DNA from: Rhizobium sp. R634
Lineage (GTDB): Bacteria > Pseudomonadota > Alphaproteobacteria > Rhizobiales > Rhizobiaceae
Assembly (NCBI RefSeq): GCF_002211305.1
Contig: NZ_LOKW01000009.1
Span: 1 to 64,000 of the forward strand
Length of the DNA: 64,000 nt
Reading direction: 5' to 3'
Made by a program: the position numbers and the translations under genes. Below, in pieces: positions 54,551 through 62,597 of this stretch (its first letter is position 1; the number at the start of each line of letters is the position of its first letter). The notes below the pieces were generated by a model. It made no database searches and was not told the DNA's origin. It saw only the letters and a list, made by a program, of their open reading frames with translations.

Positions 54551-55159
54551 TCACATCCCGCCAATGAGCTTGAACGCGATGATCCACATCGTCACGGCGA
54601 CGAGCGTCTCCAGCGTCCGCCAGGACGCCGGCTTCGAGAAGATCGGCCGCAGCCATGTCGCGCCATAGCCGAGGGCGAAGAAGAACAGGAAGGAGCCGGT
54701 CACCGCGCCTGCGGCGAAAGAGGCCTGCTGGCCGGGATAGCGCGTCGAAATCGTGCCGAGCAGCACGACCGTATCGAGATAGACATGCGGATTGAGCCAG
54801 GTGAGCGCGAGGCAGGTCGCAAGCGTCTGCCGAAAGCTCGCCGTCTTGGCCTCCGCCGCCGTGAGAGTGGCGGATGACCGCAGAGCGGAATAGAGGCTCT
54901 TGGCTCCGTACCAGGCCAGAAACGCCGCGCCTCCATAACGCATGACCGGATCGAGCCATGGCAGCAGACTGGCGATCTGCTGGAGGCTGGTCACCCCGAG
55001 CAGGATCAGCGCCGCGTCGGAAAGCGCGCAGGTGAGGCACACGGCGAAGACATGTTCGTTGCGCAGCCCCTGGCGGAGGATGAAGGCATTCTGCGCCCCG
55101 ATCGCGACGATCAGGCTGAGGCCCATCATCAGGCCGGTAAAAAAGATCGGAAAACTCAT
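54551..55159 (-). CDS. LysE/ArgO-family amino acid exporter
   Basis: 202 aa, about six membrane segments. GLSLIVAIGAQNAFILRQGL is the conserved N-terminal motif of LysE/ArgO, and LALTWLNPHVYLDTVVLLG the second signature. It exports arginine or lysine. Divergent from an ArgP-type regulator, the same arrangement as lysE-lysG and argO-argP elsewhere. Confidence 0.92.
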   Translation of the reverse strand: MSFPIFFTGLMMGLSLIVAIGAQNAFILRQGLRNEHVFAVCLTCALSDAALILLGVTSLQQIASLLPWLDPVMRYGGAAFLAWYGAKSLYSALRSSATLTAAEAKTASFRQTLATCLALTWLNPHVYLDTVVLLGTISTRYPGQQASFAAGAVTGSFLFFFALGYGATWLRPIFSKPASWRTLETLVAVTMWIIAFKLIGGM

Positions 55160-55259
55160 CGCTTCGGCAATGCCCCACTTTTCGGTGAGGGTTGCGATAG
55201 CGTCGGTGGTCGAATTAGTCTAATTAATCGATCTTATCTGAATTAAGTGAAACTAATCC

Positions 55260-56153
55260 ATGCTCGACTATCCCGCCCTGCGCGCCGTCGCAACCATCGT
55301 CCAAACCGGCAGCTTCGAACGAGCCGCCGCTATCCTTAATGTCACGCCCTCGGCCATCTCGCAGCGTGTCAAGCAGCTCGAAGAGCGTCTCGGCACCGTC
55401 CTCATCGTCCGGGGCACGCCCTGCACGGCCACCGAAAAGGGAGAATGGCTCTGCCGCCATATGGAGAATGTCGGCATGTTGGAGGCCGAACTCTTCGGCC
55501 AGCTGCCGGCCCTCATCGATCCCGACGAGCCGCTGCAAAAGGTGACGCTGCAGATCGCCACCAATGCCGACAGTCTCGGAACATGGTTCGTGGAGGCCGT
55601 GGCCAATTTCGCCAAGAGCTCTTCCTATCTGCTGAACATCGCCGTCGACGACCAGGACTACACCGCCGAATGGCTGCAGCGCGGCCGGGTGATCGCGGCC
55701 GTAACCAGCCTGGAAAAGCCGGTGCGCGGATGCCGGCGCTTTGAACTTGGCGTTCTGCGCTACCAGGCCACGGCAACACCCGAATTCGTCGCCCGCCACT
55801 TCCCCCATGGCGTCACCGCCGAGGCGATCCGCAACGCGCCCGCCCTGACCTTCAACCAGAAGGACAGGCTGCAGAGCAGCTGGGTGCGGCAGACATTCGG
55901 AGCCGATCTCGATTATCCCACCCATTGGCTGCCGTCGCCGCAGAGTTTCGTCGAGGCCACCCTCTCGGGCATGGCCTGGGGCATGAACCCGATCCAGCTG
56001 ACCCGCGACCATCTCGCATCGGGAGGGCTGGTGGAACTCGTTCCCGGCACCCCGCTCGATATCCCGCTCTACTGGCAGATCAACCGCCTCGCCGCCGACC
56101 GCTTGGCGGAGCTGACCCGCGAAATCGTCACAGTAGCGAAGCGCCGTCTTTGA
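55260..56153 (+). CDS. argP: ArgP/LysG-type LysR regulator
   Basis: 297 aa. HTH LRAVATIVQTGSFERAAAILNVTPSAISQRVKQLEERLG. The TLQIATNADSLGTWFVEA and LPSPQSFVEATLSGMAWGMNP motifs are those of ArgP. It should activate the divergent exporter gene when Lys or Arg accumulates. The 100-bp spacer has an inverted AATTAATCGATCTTATCTGA region that may be its binding site. Confidence 0.92.
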   Translation: MLDYPALRAVATIVQTGSFERAAAILNVTPSAISQRVKQLEERLGTVLIVRGTPCTATEKGEWLCRHMENVGMLEAELFGQLPALIDPDEPLQKVTLQIATNADSLGTWFVEAVANFAKSSSYLLNIAVDDQDYTAEWLQRGRVIAAVTSLEKPVRGCRRFELGVLRYQATATPEFVARHFPHGVTAEAIRNAPALTFNQKDRLQSSWVRQTFGADLDYPTHWLPSPQSFVEATLSGMAWGMNPIQLTRDHLASGGLVELVPGTPLDIPLYWQINRLAADRLAELTREIVTVAKRRL

Positions 56154-56170
56154 TCGCCATTACCGCGCGA

Positions 56171-56512
56171 TCAAACGTAAGCCGTGCGGCTGCCGAACTC
56201 GCTGGTCTCGTCGAAATTCTTCGTGCCGATACGATCGCTCTCGCCGGAGAATTCTCCAGAAGCTTCGGCGGCGGGCTTCGATGCGGCAGATGCCTGGCTC
56301 TTGCTGCTTTCCGACGCTTCGAGCTTGGCGATCTTCGCTTCCAGCGCCTCGATCGCCTTTTCGATCGTCGCCTTCTCCTCTTCGTCCCGCGTCTGCGACA
56401 GCGCCGCCTCCTTTTCGGCCAGCTGCGCCTCGAGAGAGGCGAGCTGATCCGAAGAGCTGGAAGCCGACGAACTCAGAATGGTGGATGCCGAACTGGAAAT
56501 GGCGCTGACCAT
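56171..56512 (-). CDS. Small coiled-coil protein, hypothetical
   Basis: 113 aa. Ser-rich N-terminus, then a coiled coil of about 50 residues (LASLEAQLAEKEAALSQTRD and IEKAIEALEAKIAKLEASE), then a flexible Ser/Ala tail. No signal peptide. AAGGTCATCCC before the ATG. No family recognised. It ends 17 bp from the argP stop, convergent. A 16-bp perfect palindrome lies 66 bp upstream. Confidence 0.75.
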   Translation of the reverse strand: MVSAISSSASTILSSSASSSSDQLASLEAQLAEKEAALSQTRDEEEKATIEKAIEALEAKIAKLEASESSKSQASAASKPAAEASGEFSGESDRIGTKNFDETSEFGSRTAYV

Positions 56513-56577
56513 GGGATGACCTTCGATGATGATGTGTCACCCTTCTAGGTCACGAATCGTAAATGTCCGATAAATAC

Positions 56578-56593
56578 AGTACCAATTGGTACT
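56578..56593. promoter_or_regulatory. Perfect 16-bp palindrome, candidate operator
   Basis: AGTACCAATTGGTACT, in an AT-rich spot 66 bp upstream of the coiled-coil gene and after the GreA-like gene. It has no flanking T run, so it is more like a protein-binding site than a terminator. Confidence 0.5.
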
Positions 56594-56628
56594 AATTTTA
56601 TCCTCAACGCCCTCACCTGGCTTCGCCC

Positions 56629-57111
56629 TCACGCGATTGCCATGATCTCCAGCTCCTGGCCGCCATTTTCCACGACATCGCCGACAGACTTGCCCATCAA
56701 GAGCCGCGCCACCGGCGATACGTAGGAGATCGATCCGGTCTTGGGATCGGCTTCGTCCTCTCCGACGATGCGATAGGTCTGCACGCGTCCGTCGTCGCGG
56801 CTGAAGGTCACCGTGCTGCCGAAGGCGACGATGTCGGTCGATGCCGGCTGAGGCATGACCTGCGCGGTGCGAAGTCTCGCTGAGAGATAGCGCAGATCGC
56901 GCACGGGACCCGCCGTCTGCCGCCGCTTCTCGTTCACGTCTTCGATGGTGCTGGCGGCCTCATAGGCCTGACGCGCCTGCTGGAACTGCAGCTCCAGCGC
57001 CTTCAGGCCGGCTTCGGTCACGAGGTTCGGATGCGGCGAAACCGGCCGGTCGGGCAGCAGGGTTTCCGACGCGGTTTCGAAACTCTCTTCCTTGGTGAAG
57101 GCGACGGCCAA
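56629..57111 (-). CDS. GreA/GreB-family transcript cleavage factor-like protein
   Basis: 160 aa. N-terminal coiled coil (LVTEAGLKALELQFQQARQ...EKRRQTAGPVRDLRYLSARL) and a C-terminal FKBP-like domain (IVAFGSTVTFSRDDGRVQTY, ISYVSPVARLLMGKSVGD). TTG start at 57111, supported by GGAG seven bases upstream. Such proteins enter the RNA polymerase secondary channel; an acidic tip is less clear here than in real GreA. Confidence 0.85.
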   Translation of the reverse strand: MAVAFTKEESFETASETLLPDRPVSPHPNLVTEAGLKALELQFQQARQAYEAASTIEDVNEKRRQTAGPVRDLRYLSARLRTAQVMPQPASTDIVAFGSTVTFSRDDGRVQTYRIVGEDEADPKTGSISYVSPVARLLMGKSVGDVVENGGQELEIMAIA

Positions 57112-57329
57112 TTCTATACTCCGTTGTGAACGCGATGCGCTTATGGCGGACGGGCGATTGCCCGCATCCGATACATACATACACCCGCTGCCGGCGAACC
57201 GCCAATCACGGCGCGTCGGCAGGGGGAACGTCCCGCGCCGCCTGGCGTTTTAGACCATGGCAACAGCGGCGGAGGAGGATCGATGCCTGGCGAACGGCAG
57301 AAAGCCCGCGACACATTCGGGAGCGAAAC

Positions 57330-58049
57330 ATGCTTTCGTTTCTGACCGAGGCCATGCCGCTGACGCCGAGCTGGTGGGATATCGGCGCGCGCATCATGCT
57401 GACGTTGATCGCCGGCGGCCTCATCGGCCTCGACCGCGAACGCGGCGGCCACGCGGCCGGCTTCCGGACCACGATCCTGGTCGCCCTTGCCGCATGCCTG
57501 GCGATGATCCAGGCGAACCTGCTTCTCTCGACCTATGGCAAAACCTTCAGCTATTTCACGCAGATGGACGTGCTGCGCTTTCCTCTCGGCGTCCTGACCG
57601 GCGTCGGCTTCATCGGCGGCGGCGCGATCCTGAGACGCGGTGACACGATGACCGGCGTCACGACGGCCGCCACCATGTGGTTCATGACCGTTGTCGGCCT
57701 CTGCTTCGGCGGCGGCCAGATCGTGACCGGGACGATCGCGACAGCGGTCGCCTTCGTCGTCCTGTCGCCGATGAAGCGCCTGGATACCTGGCTGCGCTGC
57801 GAACGCAAGGCAACGCTCGTCATCTATGGTTCGAATTCCTCCATTGCCGATCTCTCGAAGCTGCTCGAGCCTCTTGGATGCAGCGCATCGTTCGGTTCCC
57901 TGAAGCGGACCGACGACGACCGCACCGCGCTGGGCTTCGAGCTGCGATGGCTCGCGAAAGATCCCGACGCATCCGCCCGCGCAATCCTGACCGCCGTCTC
58001 CGAAGCGCACGAGGTGGCGGAATTTTCGATGCAATCGACGACGACCTAA
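57330..58049 (+). CDS. MgtC/SapB-family membrane protein
   Basis: 239 aa. Four or five membrane segments; the MgtC signature LIAGGLIGLDRERGGHAAGFRT is at the N-terminus, and GVGFIGGGAILRRGDTMTGVTTAA follows. The cytoplasmic C-terminal domain has an ACT-like fold. The family helps growth at low magnesium or in acid. GGGAGCG before the ATG at 57330; a longer frame to 57126 is rejected. Confidence 0.92.
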   Translation: MLSFLTEAMPLTPSWWDIGARIMLTLIAGGLIGLDRERGGHAAGFRTTILVALAACLAMIQANLLLSTYGKTFSYFTQMDVLRFPLGVLTGVGFIGGGAILRRGDTMTGVTTAATMWFMTVVGLCFGGGQIVTGTIATAVAFVVLSPMKRLDTWLRCERKATLVIYGSNSSIADLSKLLEPLGCSASFGSLKRTDDDRTALGFELRWLAKDPDASARAILTAVSEAHEVAEFSMQSTTT

Positions 58050-58073
58050 GCCGGAACAGTCATCGCGCTCCGT

Positions 58074-58259
58074 CTATTTCGAAGCGTGCTCCGGCTTACC
58101 CTTCCGCTTGGTCGAGGCAAATTCCTCGAGCTGCTTTTCGCTCATGGATTCGACCATCTGCTTCGAAGCGCCTTTCAGCTCCTTCTTCGGCGTCTCGCCG
58201 CGTTTGGCCGAGAGCGCAGCACCCGCGGCCTTTTGCTGGGCTTTTGACTTGGCTGGCAT
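58074..58259 (-). CDS. DUF3008 family small basic protein
   Basis: 61 aa. MPAKSKAQQKAAGAALSAKR is diagnostic of DUF3008. GAAGGAGATCGAT before the ATG. Very Lys/Ala-rich, probably unstructured; stress-linked in other bacteria. Same strand and 21 bp downstream of the next small gene. Confidence 0.88.
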   Translation of the reverse strand: MPAKSKAQQKAAGAALSAKRGETPKKELKGASKQMVESMSEKQLEEFASTKRKGKPEHASK

Positions 58260-58280
58260 ATCGATCTCCTTCTGCCTCCG

Positions 58281-58490
58281 TCAAAGCTTCCTGAGTTCCT
58301 CGGGCTTGTGCCCGGCCCGTTTTCCCGATTTGTCGCTTTCGACGATATATTGGGGGTCCGCCGCCGACGCCTTGACCTTATGTCCCTTGATCCTGGTCGG
58401 GCTGGTCTGCTTCCTGACCACCCTGCCCTTGGTCTTTCCCTGGCTGGTATCCCAGCTCACCTCGTCGCCCGCCTTCAATTGCTTTGCCAT
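58281..58490 (-). CDS. DUF2945 (hypervirulence-associated, TUDOR-like) protein
   Basis: 69 aa. KAGDEVSWDTSQGKTKGRVV and DPQYIVESDKSGKRAGHKPE are the family pattern, a small beta-barrel. CAAGGAGCCTCC before the ATG. Function unknown. Forms a row with the DUF3008 and DUF2171 genes. Confidence 0.9.
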   Translation of the reverse strand: MAKQLKAGDEVSWDTSQGKTKGRVVRKQTSPTRIKGHKVKASAADPQYIVESDKSGKRAGHKPEELRKL

Positions 58491-58540
58491 GGAGGCTCCT
58501 TGCAGTGAAGGCTGCGGCCGAAGCCGCAGCCGATCGCGCG

Positions 58541-58774
58541 TCAGTTGATGGTCGCCCACTGGCTGCGAACATCACGCGCGTTCTTCGACAGGTGAACGTG
58601 AGCGTCGACATGATCGACCCAGTCGAGCGGAATCAGGTGATGCTTGCCGTCTTCGGAATCGGTCTTGGTGAGCTTGATCCGGGTGGGGCCGTCGAGATGG
58701 TCGACCGTCCCCATATGGGTGCCGTCGGCTGCCCTGACTTCCATATGCTCACGAATCTGATCTGCGGAAATCAT
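58541..58774 (-). CDS. DUF2171 family protein
   Basis: 77 aa. ISADQIREHMEVRAADGTHM and KHHLIPLDWVDHVDAHVHLS are the DUF2171 pattern, a PRC-barrel-like fold. AGGAAACG before the ATG at 58774. Function unknown. Confidence 0.9.
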   Translation of the reverse strand: MISADQIREHMEVRAADGTHMGTVDHLDGPTRIKLTKTDSEDGKHHLIPLDWVDHVDAHVHLSKNARDVRSQWATIN

Positions 58775-59018
58775 CGTTTCCTCCTTTACGTCACTGGCAG
58801 TTACCAGGTCGCAACGACGGGGAACGGAGATGGTTCCAGGGCCTTTTGTCACGCCCGCGATGACGCTGGCCGCCCACGCACGATCATTCAATCTCGTTGA
58901 TGTTATCCATAAGCTCTATTCGTTTGAATGATGAGTTGCGGAGGCCCATATTAGGATCATGGACATGGGCGAAACTCCCAAAGACCCCATGCCCAGACCT
59001 TAAAGAAAGGAACCGGAA

Positions 59019-59219
59019 ATGACCACGCTCACCTATCGGGGCAGCGGCAAGCACCTCACCTCAGGCAGAGGCCACTTCGACCTGGTCGATTATGCCCACA
59101 GGCTCGTCCTCGCCTGGACGCGCTGGCGGACTGCCCGCGAAATCGAAGCCATGCCTTTCGACATCCGCAAGGACATCGGCTGGCCGAGCACGGACGACAG
59201 CAAACACCGGACCATATAA
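59019..59219 (+). CDS. DUF1127 family small protein
   Basis: 66 aa. LVLAWTRWRTAREIEAMPFDIRKDIGWPS is a DUF1127 sequence (Arg-rich helix, then a D-I-G motif). AAAGGAACCGGAA precedes the ATG. In Agrobacterium and Rhodobacter such proteins bind RNA and affect phosphate and sRNA metabolism. Its last five codons and its terminator belong to the left 80-bp repeat that borders the helicase island. Confidence 0.9.
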   Translation: MTTLTYRGSGKHLTSGRGHFDLVDYAHRLVLAWTRWRTAREIEAMPFDIRKDIGWPSTDDSKHRTI

Positions 59220-59284
59220 TGAATGCGACATTCCTCCCGAGATGAGGGCGGCGTCTGCTTCGTGCAACGCCGCCTTTTTCGTCT
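59205..59284. repeat. Left 80-bp direct repeat of the helicase island
   Basis: From CACCGGACCATATAATGAAT to the end of CCTTTTTCGTCT. It is the same as 62289-62368 except for three bases. It includes the end of the DUF1127 gene and its terminator. Confidence 0.92.
59247..59279 (+). terminator. Rho-independent terminator of the DUF1127 gene
   Basis: GGCGGCGT pairs perfectly with ACGCCGCC around a 12-base loop and TTTTT follows. A second copy with the same stem is at 62331-62363 within the right repeat. Confidence 0.92.
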
Positions 59285-59343
59285 CAAACGTAGGATTTGT
59301 TCCGTCGGATCGGCTCACCTATCCCTTCAGCAGTGACCTCTGA

Positions 59344-62136
59344 TCACTCCCACCGGCTGACTCTGTCTGTTTTCCTGGTAAATGCCGAAGCAAATGATTT
59401 TGCGCGGAACTTGAGCAGCGTCAGGCGACCCTCAGCGCTGCGCGTGTAGACAAGCTCTGAATCACCGACATAGCGATTCCACAGCTGAGCAAAATATATG
59501 GCATCCTCCTTTTTTCGGCCGATGATCGAAGGGAGCGCGTGATAATCCACCCGCTTCCACCGCCAGAGTTTTGACGACCTGACGAGAATGTAGCGGGGAT
59601 TCTGTGGGGGGACGAGGACTTCCCGCAGGGCGTCGAGAAAGCGGGATCGTTCGATTGTCGTGGCACCCTCTAGCCGACAGTAAATGATGCCGTTTTGGTC
59701 GAGCGTCGCCTCGACGCCTACCTTTCCCAGCTCCGTCCTTATGACGCCCATATGATGCAGCGTCTCCAGGACGGTTGTCCCCACCTGCTTCATGCTCCCT
59801 TCCAATGAGCCGTTCCTAAACAGCAACCGGCCAGCTTTGAACGCGCCCGGCAAACAGAAGATGGCCAGCAACGCGAAGGCAACGAATAGGACCGACTCCA
59901 GTTGTTGCAGCGATCGAATATCGGTCACCTCAAAGCCCTGCAGGACTCCATCCAAGATCAGGCCGGCGAGCGCGGCACTCTGCGCAAAGAGAAATTTTGT
60001 CGTGTTCCAGTTAACCAGTCCCTTGGGAGTATAGTTGCTCTCCAATGTTTCCTGCATCCTGGCAACAGCGCGTTTGCTGTGCAGCGCGCTATGCCAGCTG
60101 GCTTTTAGCGCCTTACGGTCGGTGGCCCGCCGTTCCATCATCTTGTTGATGTCATCGACACCGCGCGCGTCCCACCGCGCTGTGCCTAGCATCAATCGTT
60201 GAAAACCGCTTTCGATCAGCGGAAGCTCACCGAAGGACAATCCCTCAAAGGCATAAAACCGGCGTTTCAGCGCATCGACGTCGCTACCCAGGTCTATTGT
60301 CATGGTGTCAAACGGATCGGGCGCTTTTCTGTCGGTCGATTTCCTCCCGAAGTGCAGCGGGATTCTCTGCTCGAGCTTTTCAGGGTCGATGACTGCCAGA
60401 TGCCAGACGTTGGCAGCCTTCTGAGGTGCTTGAGGGTCGATGCGAATGGCGCGGCCCCGCATCTGATTGGAAAGCACATATGATCCTACCGTACTTGCCA
60501 GGATCAGGGTGTTTACGGAGGGTGCGTCCCATCCTTCGCCCAGCAAAGCCTGGGTGCCGACCAGGACCGTGATCCCGCCCCGGCCGAACAGTTCGGTGAT
60601 CATATGGACGATATTGCGGCCCCGCTCGCCCGCGAGTTCCACGCTGACGAAGCCCGCATCGAACGCTGCCTGCTGATAGCGGATATGCTCCGCACCTATG
60701 CCAAGATCGTCTGCGATCTCATCGAGAATTCCTTTCGATCCCGCCGGAATGAGAACCATGCTCCCGGTCAGAATTCCAAGCTTGAGATCAACTCCGGACC
60801 GCCGCAAGGTCTCAAAGATAGGCACCACGCCCATTCTCTCGATAGGCGGAACGTCTGCGGGCCCGGTGGGCAACATATCCTTCCTTATATAGTCGGAAAG
60901 GATAACCATACGGAGTTCGTCACGCATCGACGCGCTTTCGAGCCGGGTGATATCGACGATCGCGTTGAGCTTGCTCACGCTCGATACCAACAGCTTCTGA
61001 ACCGATCGTGGATCGGTCAGTCGCACTTTGCCGTGCTCCACGGCCTTGATTTCCCTCAGCCTGTCTTGTTGGTAGCGGATTGTCCGCTCCGCGTCTTGGA
61101 AATCATCGCGGTGGGTGTAGATGACGCCGTTCAGCAATACCTCTATCCATTCAAGCGTCAGATCCGGTATTTCCCGCGCCTTGACGCCGAGAATGTCGAG
61201 AGTCGATTGCGGCAGGTCGACATATTGCGCGTTCAGGAAGATCAACATGCTGGAGAAAAAGCGGGCATCATCCAGTATATGCTCCACATTTCCGATCGGC
61301 TGCATAATCCACGGGTGATGCAGAATTGTCAGCTTGAATTCTGCGCTCTCGAGCAGCGTTTCGATGAAGTCAGCGACCTGCGCGCGAAACTCCGCAAGTT
61401 TCTGTGCTTCCAGCGTGCTCGGCAGGCTGAAATGGACATAGTCCTGATGGGGACAAAGGTCGCCTTGCAGCACGAGCTCAGGCACGGAAATTTCACCGTC
61501 TATCGGCCCGCAAAGCGCCTGATAGCGGTCCCATTCCTGCGGATCGACATCGTATGGAGGCGTAGCTGTCAGCGCGACGACGGTCGGTTTGCCCAATGCT
61601 TCCTTGAGCATCGTCAGGGCCTTCCACCACTCGTTTCTAAGATGGTGCGCTTCATCGAGCACAAGCGTGCGAACGTTCCCTTCACGCAGCTTCGCGATGA
61701 TTTTCTTTCTCGCCTTATCCGTCTCCTGTTTGCCTGCTTCGACGGATTGTGCCCGGTCGTTGTCCTCCTCTTCGCTGTCGGCGATTTCTTCTTCAGATGC
61801 ACGGCCCGAAAACGCCGCATGCAGAGCGTGATAGGTAATGATCGTGACGGTGCCAGGCGCCCTTACATCATGGGAAATCCAATCCGGTTCAGCAACGTCC
61901 GCGGGTAGGAACATCGCACGCAGCCGCTGCGCCCATTGATCCCGGATGGTCTTGCTCGGGGCCAGGATCAAAGTCGCTTCGCCAAGCCTGCGCATCACCT
62001 CAAGGCCTAAAATCGTTTTGCCTGAGCCGGGTGCTGCGACGATATGCAAACCATCATCGCCTATGAGATTTGCCAGATCATCAAGTATCTTCTGCTGATA
62101 TGCTCGCCACGTGCCCTGAAAAGCGAGATTTCTCAT
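59344..62136 (-). CDS. DEAH-type superfamily 2 helicase with two C-terminal membrane segments
   Basis: 930 aa. Residues 1-200 are helicase domain 1: Walker A VAAPGSGKT (33-41), DEAH (161-164) and TATPP (190-194). An acidic/charged insert lies at 111-145. A helical insert of about 300 residues separates it from domain 2, with GTQALLGEGWDAPSVNTLIL (528-547) and QMRGRAIR (558-565). Residues 714-733 and 748-764 are hydrophobic enough to cross the membrane; the last 165 residues are unrecognised. Base composition is visibly poorer in GC than the neighbours. Nothing else is in the island. The layout fits a single-gene defence-type element, but no such role is shown. Confidence 0.85.
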   Translation of the reverse strand: MRNLAFQGTWRAYQQKILDDLANLIGDDGLHIVAAPGSGKTILGLEVMRRLGEATLILAPSKTIRDQWAQRLRAMFLPADVAEPDWISHDVRAPGTVTIITYHALHAAFSGRASEEEIADSEEEDNDRAQSVEAGKQETDKARKKIIAKLREGNVRTLVLDEAHHLRNEWWKALTMLKEALGKPTVVALTATPPYDVDPQEWDRYQALCGPIDGEISVPELVLQGDLCPHQDYVHFSLPSTLEAQKLAEFRAQVADFIETLLESAEFKLTILHHPWIMQPIGNVEHILDDARFFSSMLIFLNAQYVDLPQSTLDILGVKAREIPDLTLEWIEVLLNGVIYTHRDDFQDAERTIRYQQDRLREIKAVEHGKVRLTDPRSVQKLLVSSVSKLNAIVDITRLESASMRDELRMVILSDYIRKDMLPTGPADVPPIERMGVVPIFETLRRSGVDLKLGILTGSMVLIPAGSKGILDEIADDLGIGAEHIRYQQAAFDAGFVSVELAGERGRNIVHMITELFGRGGITVLVGTQALLGEGWDAPSVNTLILASTVGSYVLSNQMRGRAIRIDPQAPQKAANVWHLAVIDPEKLEQRIPLHFGRKSTDRKAPDPFDTMTIDLGSDVDALKRRFYAFEGLSFGELPLIESGFQRLMLGTARWDARGVDDINKMMERRATDRKALKASWHSALHSKRAVARMQETLESNYTPKGLVNWNTTKFLFAQSAALAGLILDGVLQGFEVTDIRSLQQLESVLFVAFALLAIFCLPGAFKAGRLLFRNGSLEGSMKQVGTTVLETLHHMGVIRTELGKVGVEATLDQNGIIYCRLEGATTIERSRFLDALREVLVPPQNPRYILVRSSKLWRWKRVDYHALPSIIGRKKEDAIYFAQLWNRYVGDSELVYTRSAEGRLTLLKFRAKSFASAFTRKTDRVSRWE

Positions 62137-62288
62137 TCAATGCTGCCTTTGGGATAAAAGGCGACGAGTCGTCGCGAAAGTTACGATTGAAATTATTGAG
62201 GAGCACTGCACCATCTTAGCTTGAGTCATGCAACGCCGGTTATGCCTCGCGCACGTCTTTTGACGAAATTGCAGCGGCATCGCACGGG

Positions 62289-62368
62289 CACCGGACCATG
62301 TAATGAATGCGACATTCCTGCCGAGATGAGGGCGGCGTCTGCTTCGCGCAACGCCGCCTTTTTCGTCT
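62289..62368. repeat. Right 80-bp direct repeat of the helicase island
   Basis: Matches the left repeat at 77 of 80 positions; start-to-start distance 3084 bp. The stem-loop terminator is intact. Between 62137 and 62288 should lie the helicase promoter; no other gene is supported in 62137-62597. Confidence 0.92.
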
Positions 62369-62597
62369 TCGGACGATCGAATTCCGAGCCGCTTCGATCC
62401 CCAAATTTCCGCCTTCGACGGGCCTTTCCCACATTCGACTCCCGGGTTGACGACGATCCGACCAGTCAAATCGCGGTCAATGTCGCATATTTGCTCTTCA
62501 CGGCCGCATTTATCCATGCCAGTGTCGCTTTCAGGACATCGGCGCGACGCATTCCGCGCAACGAATATGTCATCGTCCCTCGAGCATGGATTTCGCT

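Noticed and set aside
60604..61908. 434-aa plus-strand open frame
   Set aside because: Antisense to the helicase gene; no domain, no ribosome site.
62137..62517. 126-aa minus-strand frame upstream of the helicase
   Set aside because: It crosses the right 80-bp repeat and its terminator, is rich in Arg and Cys without pattern, and stops directly at the helicase start region.
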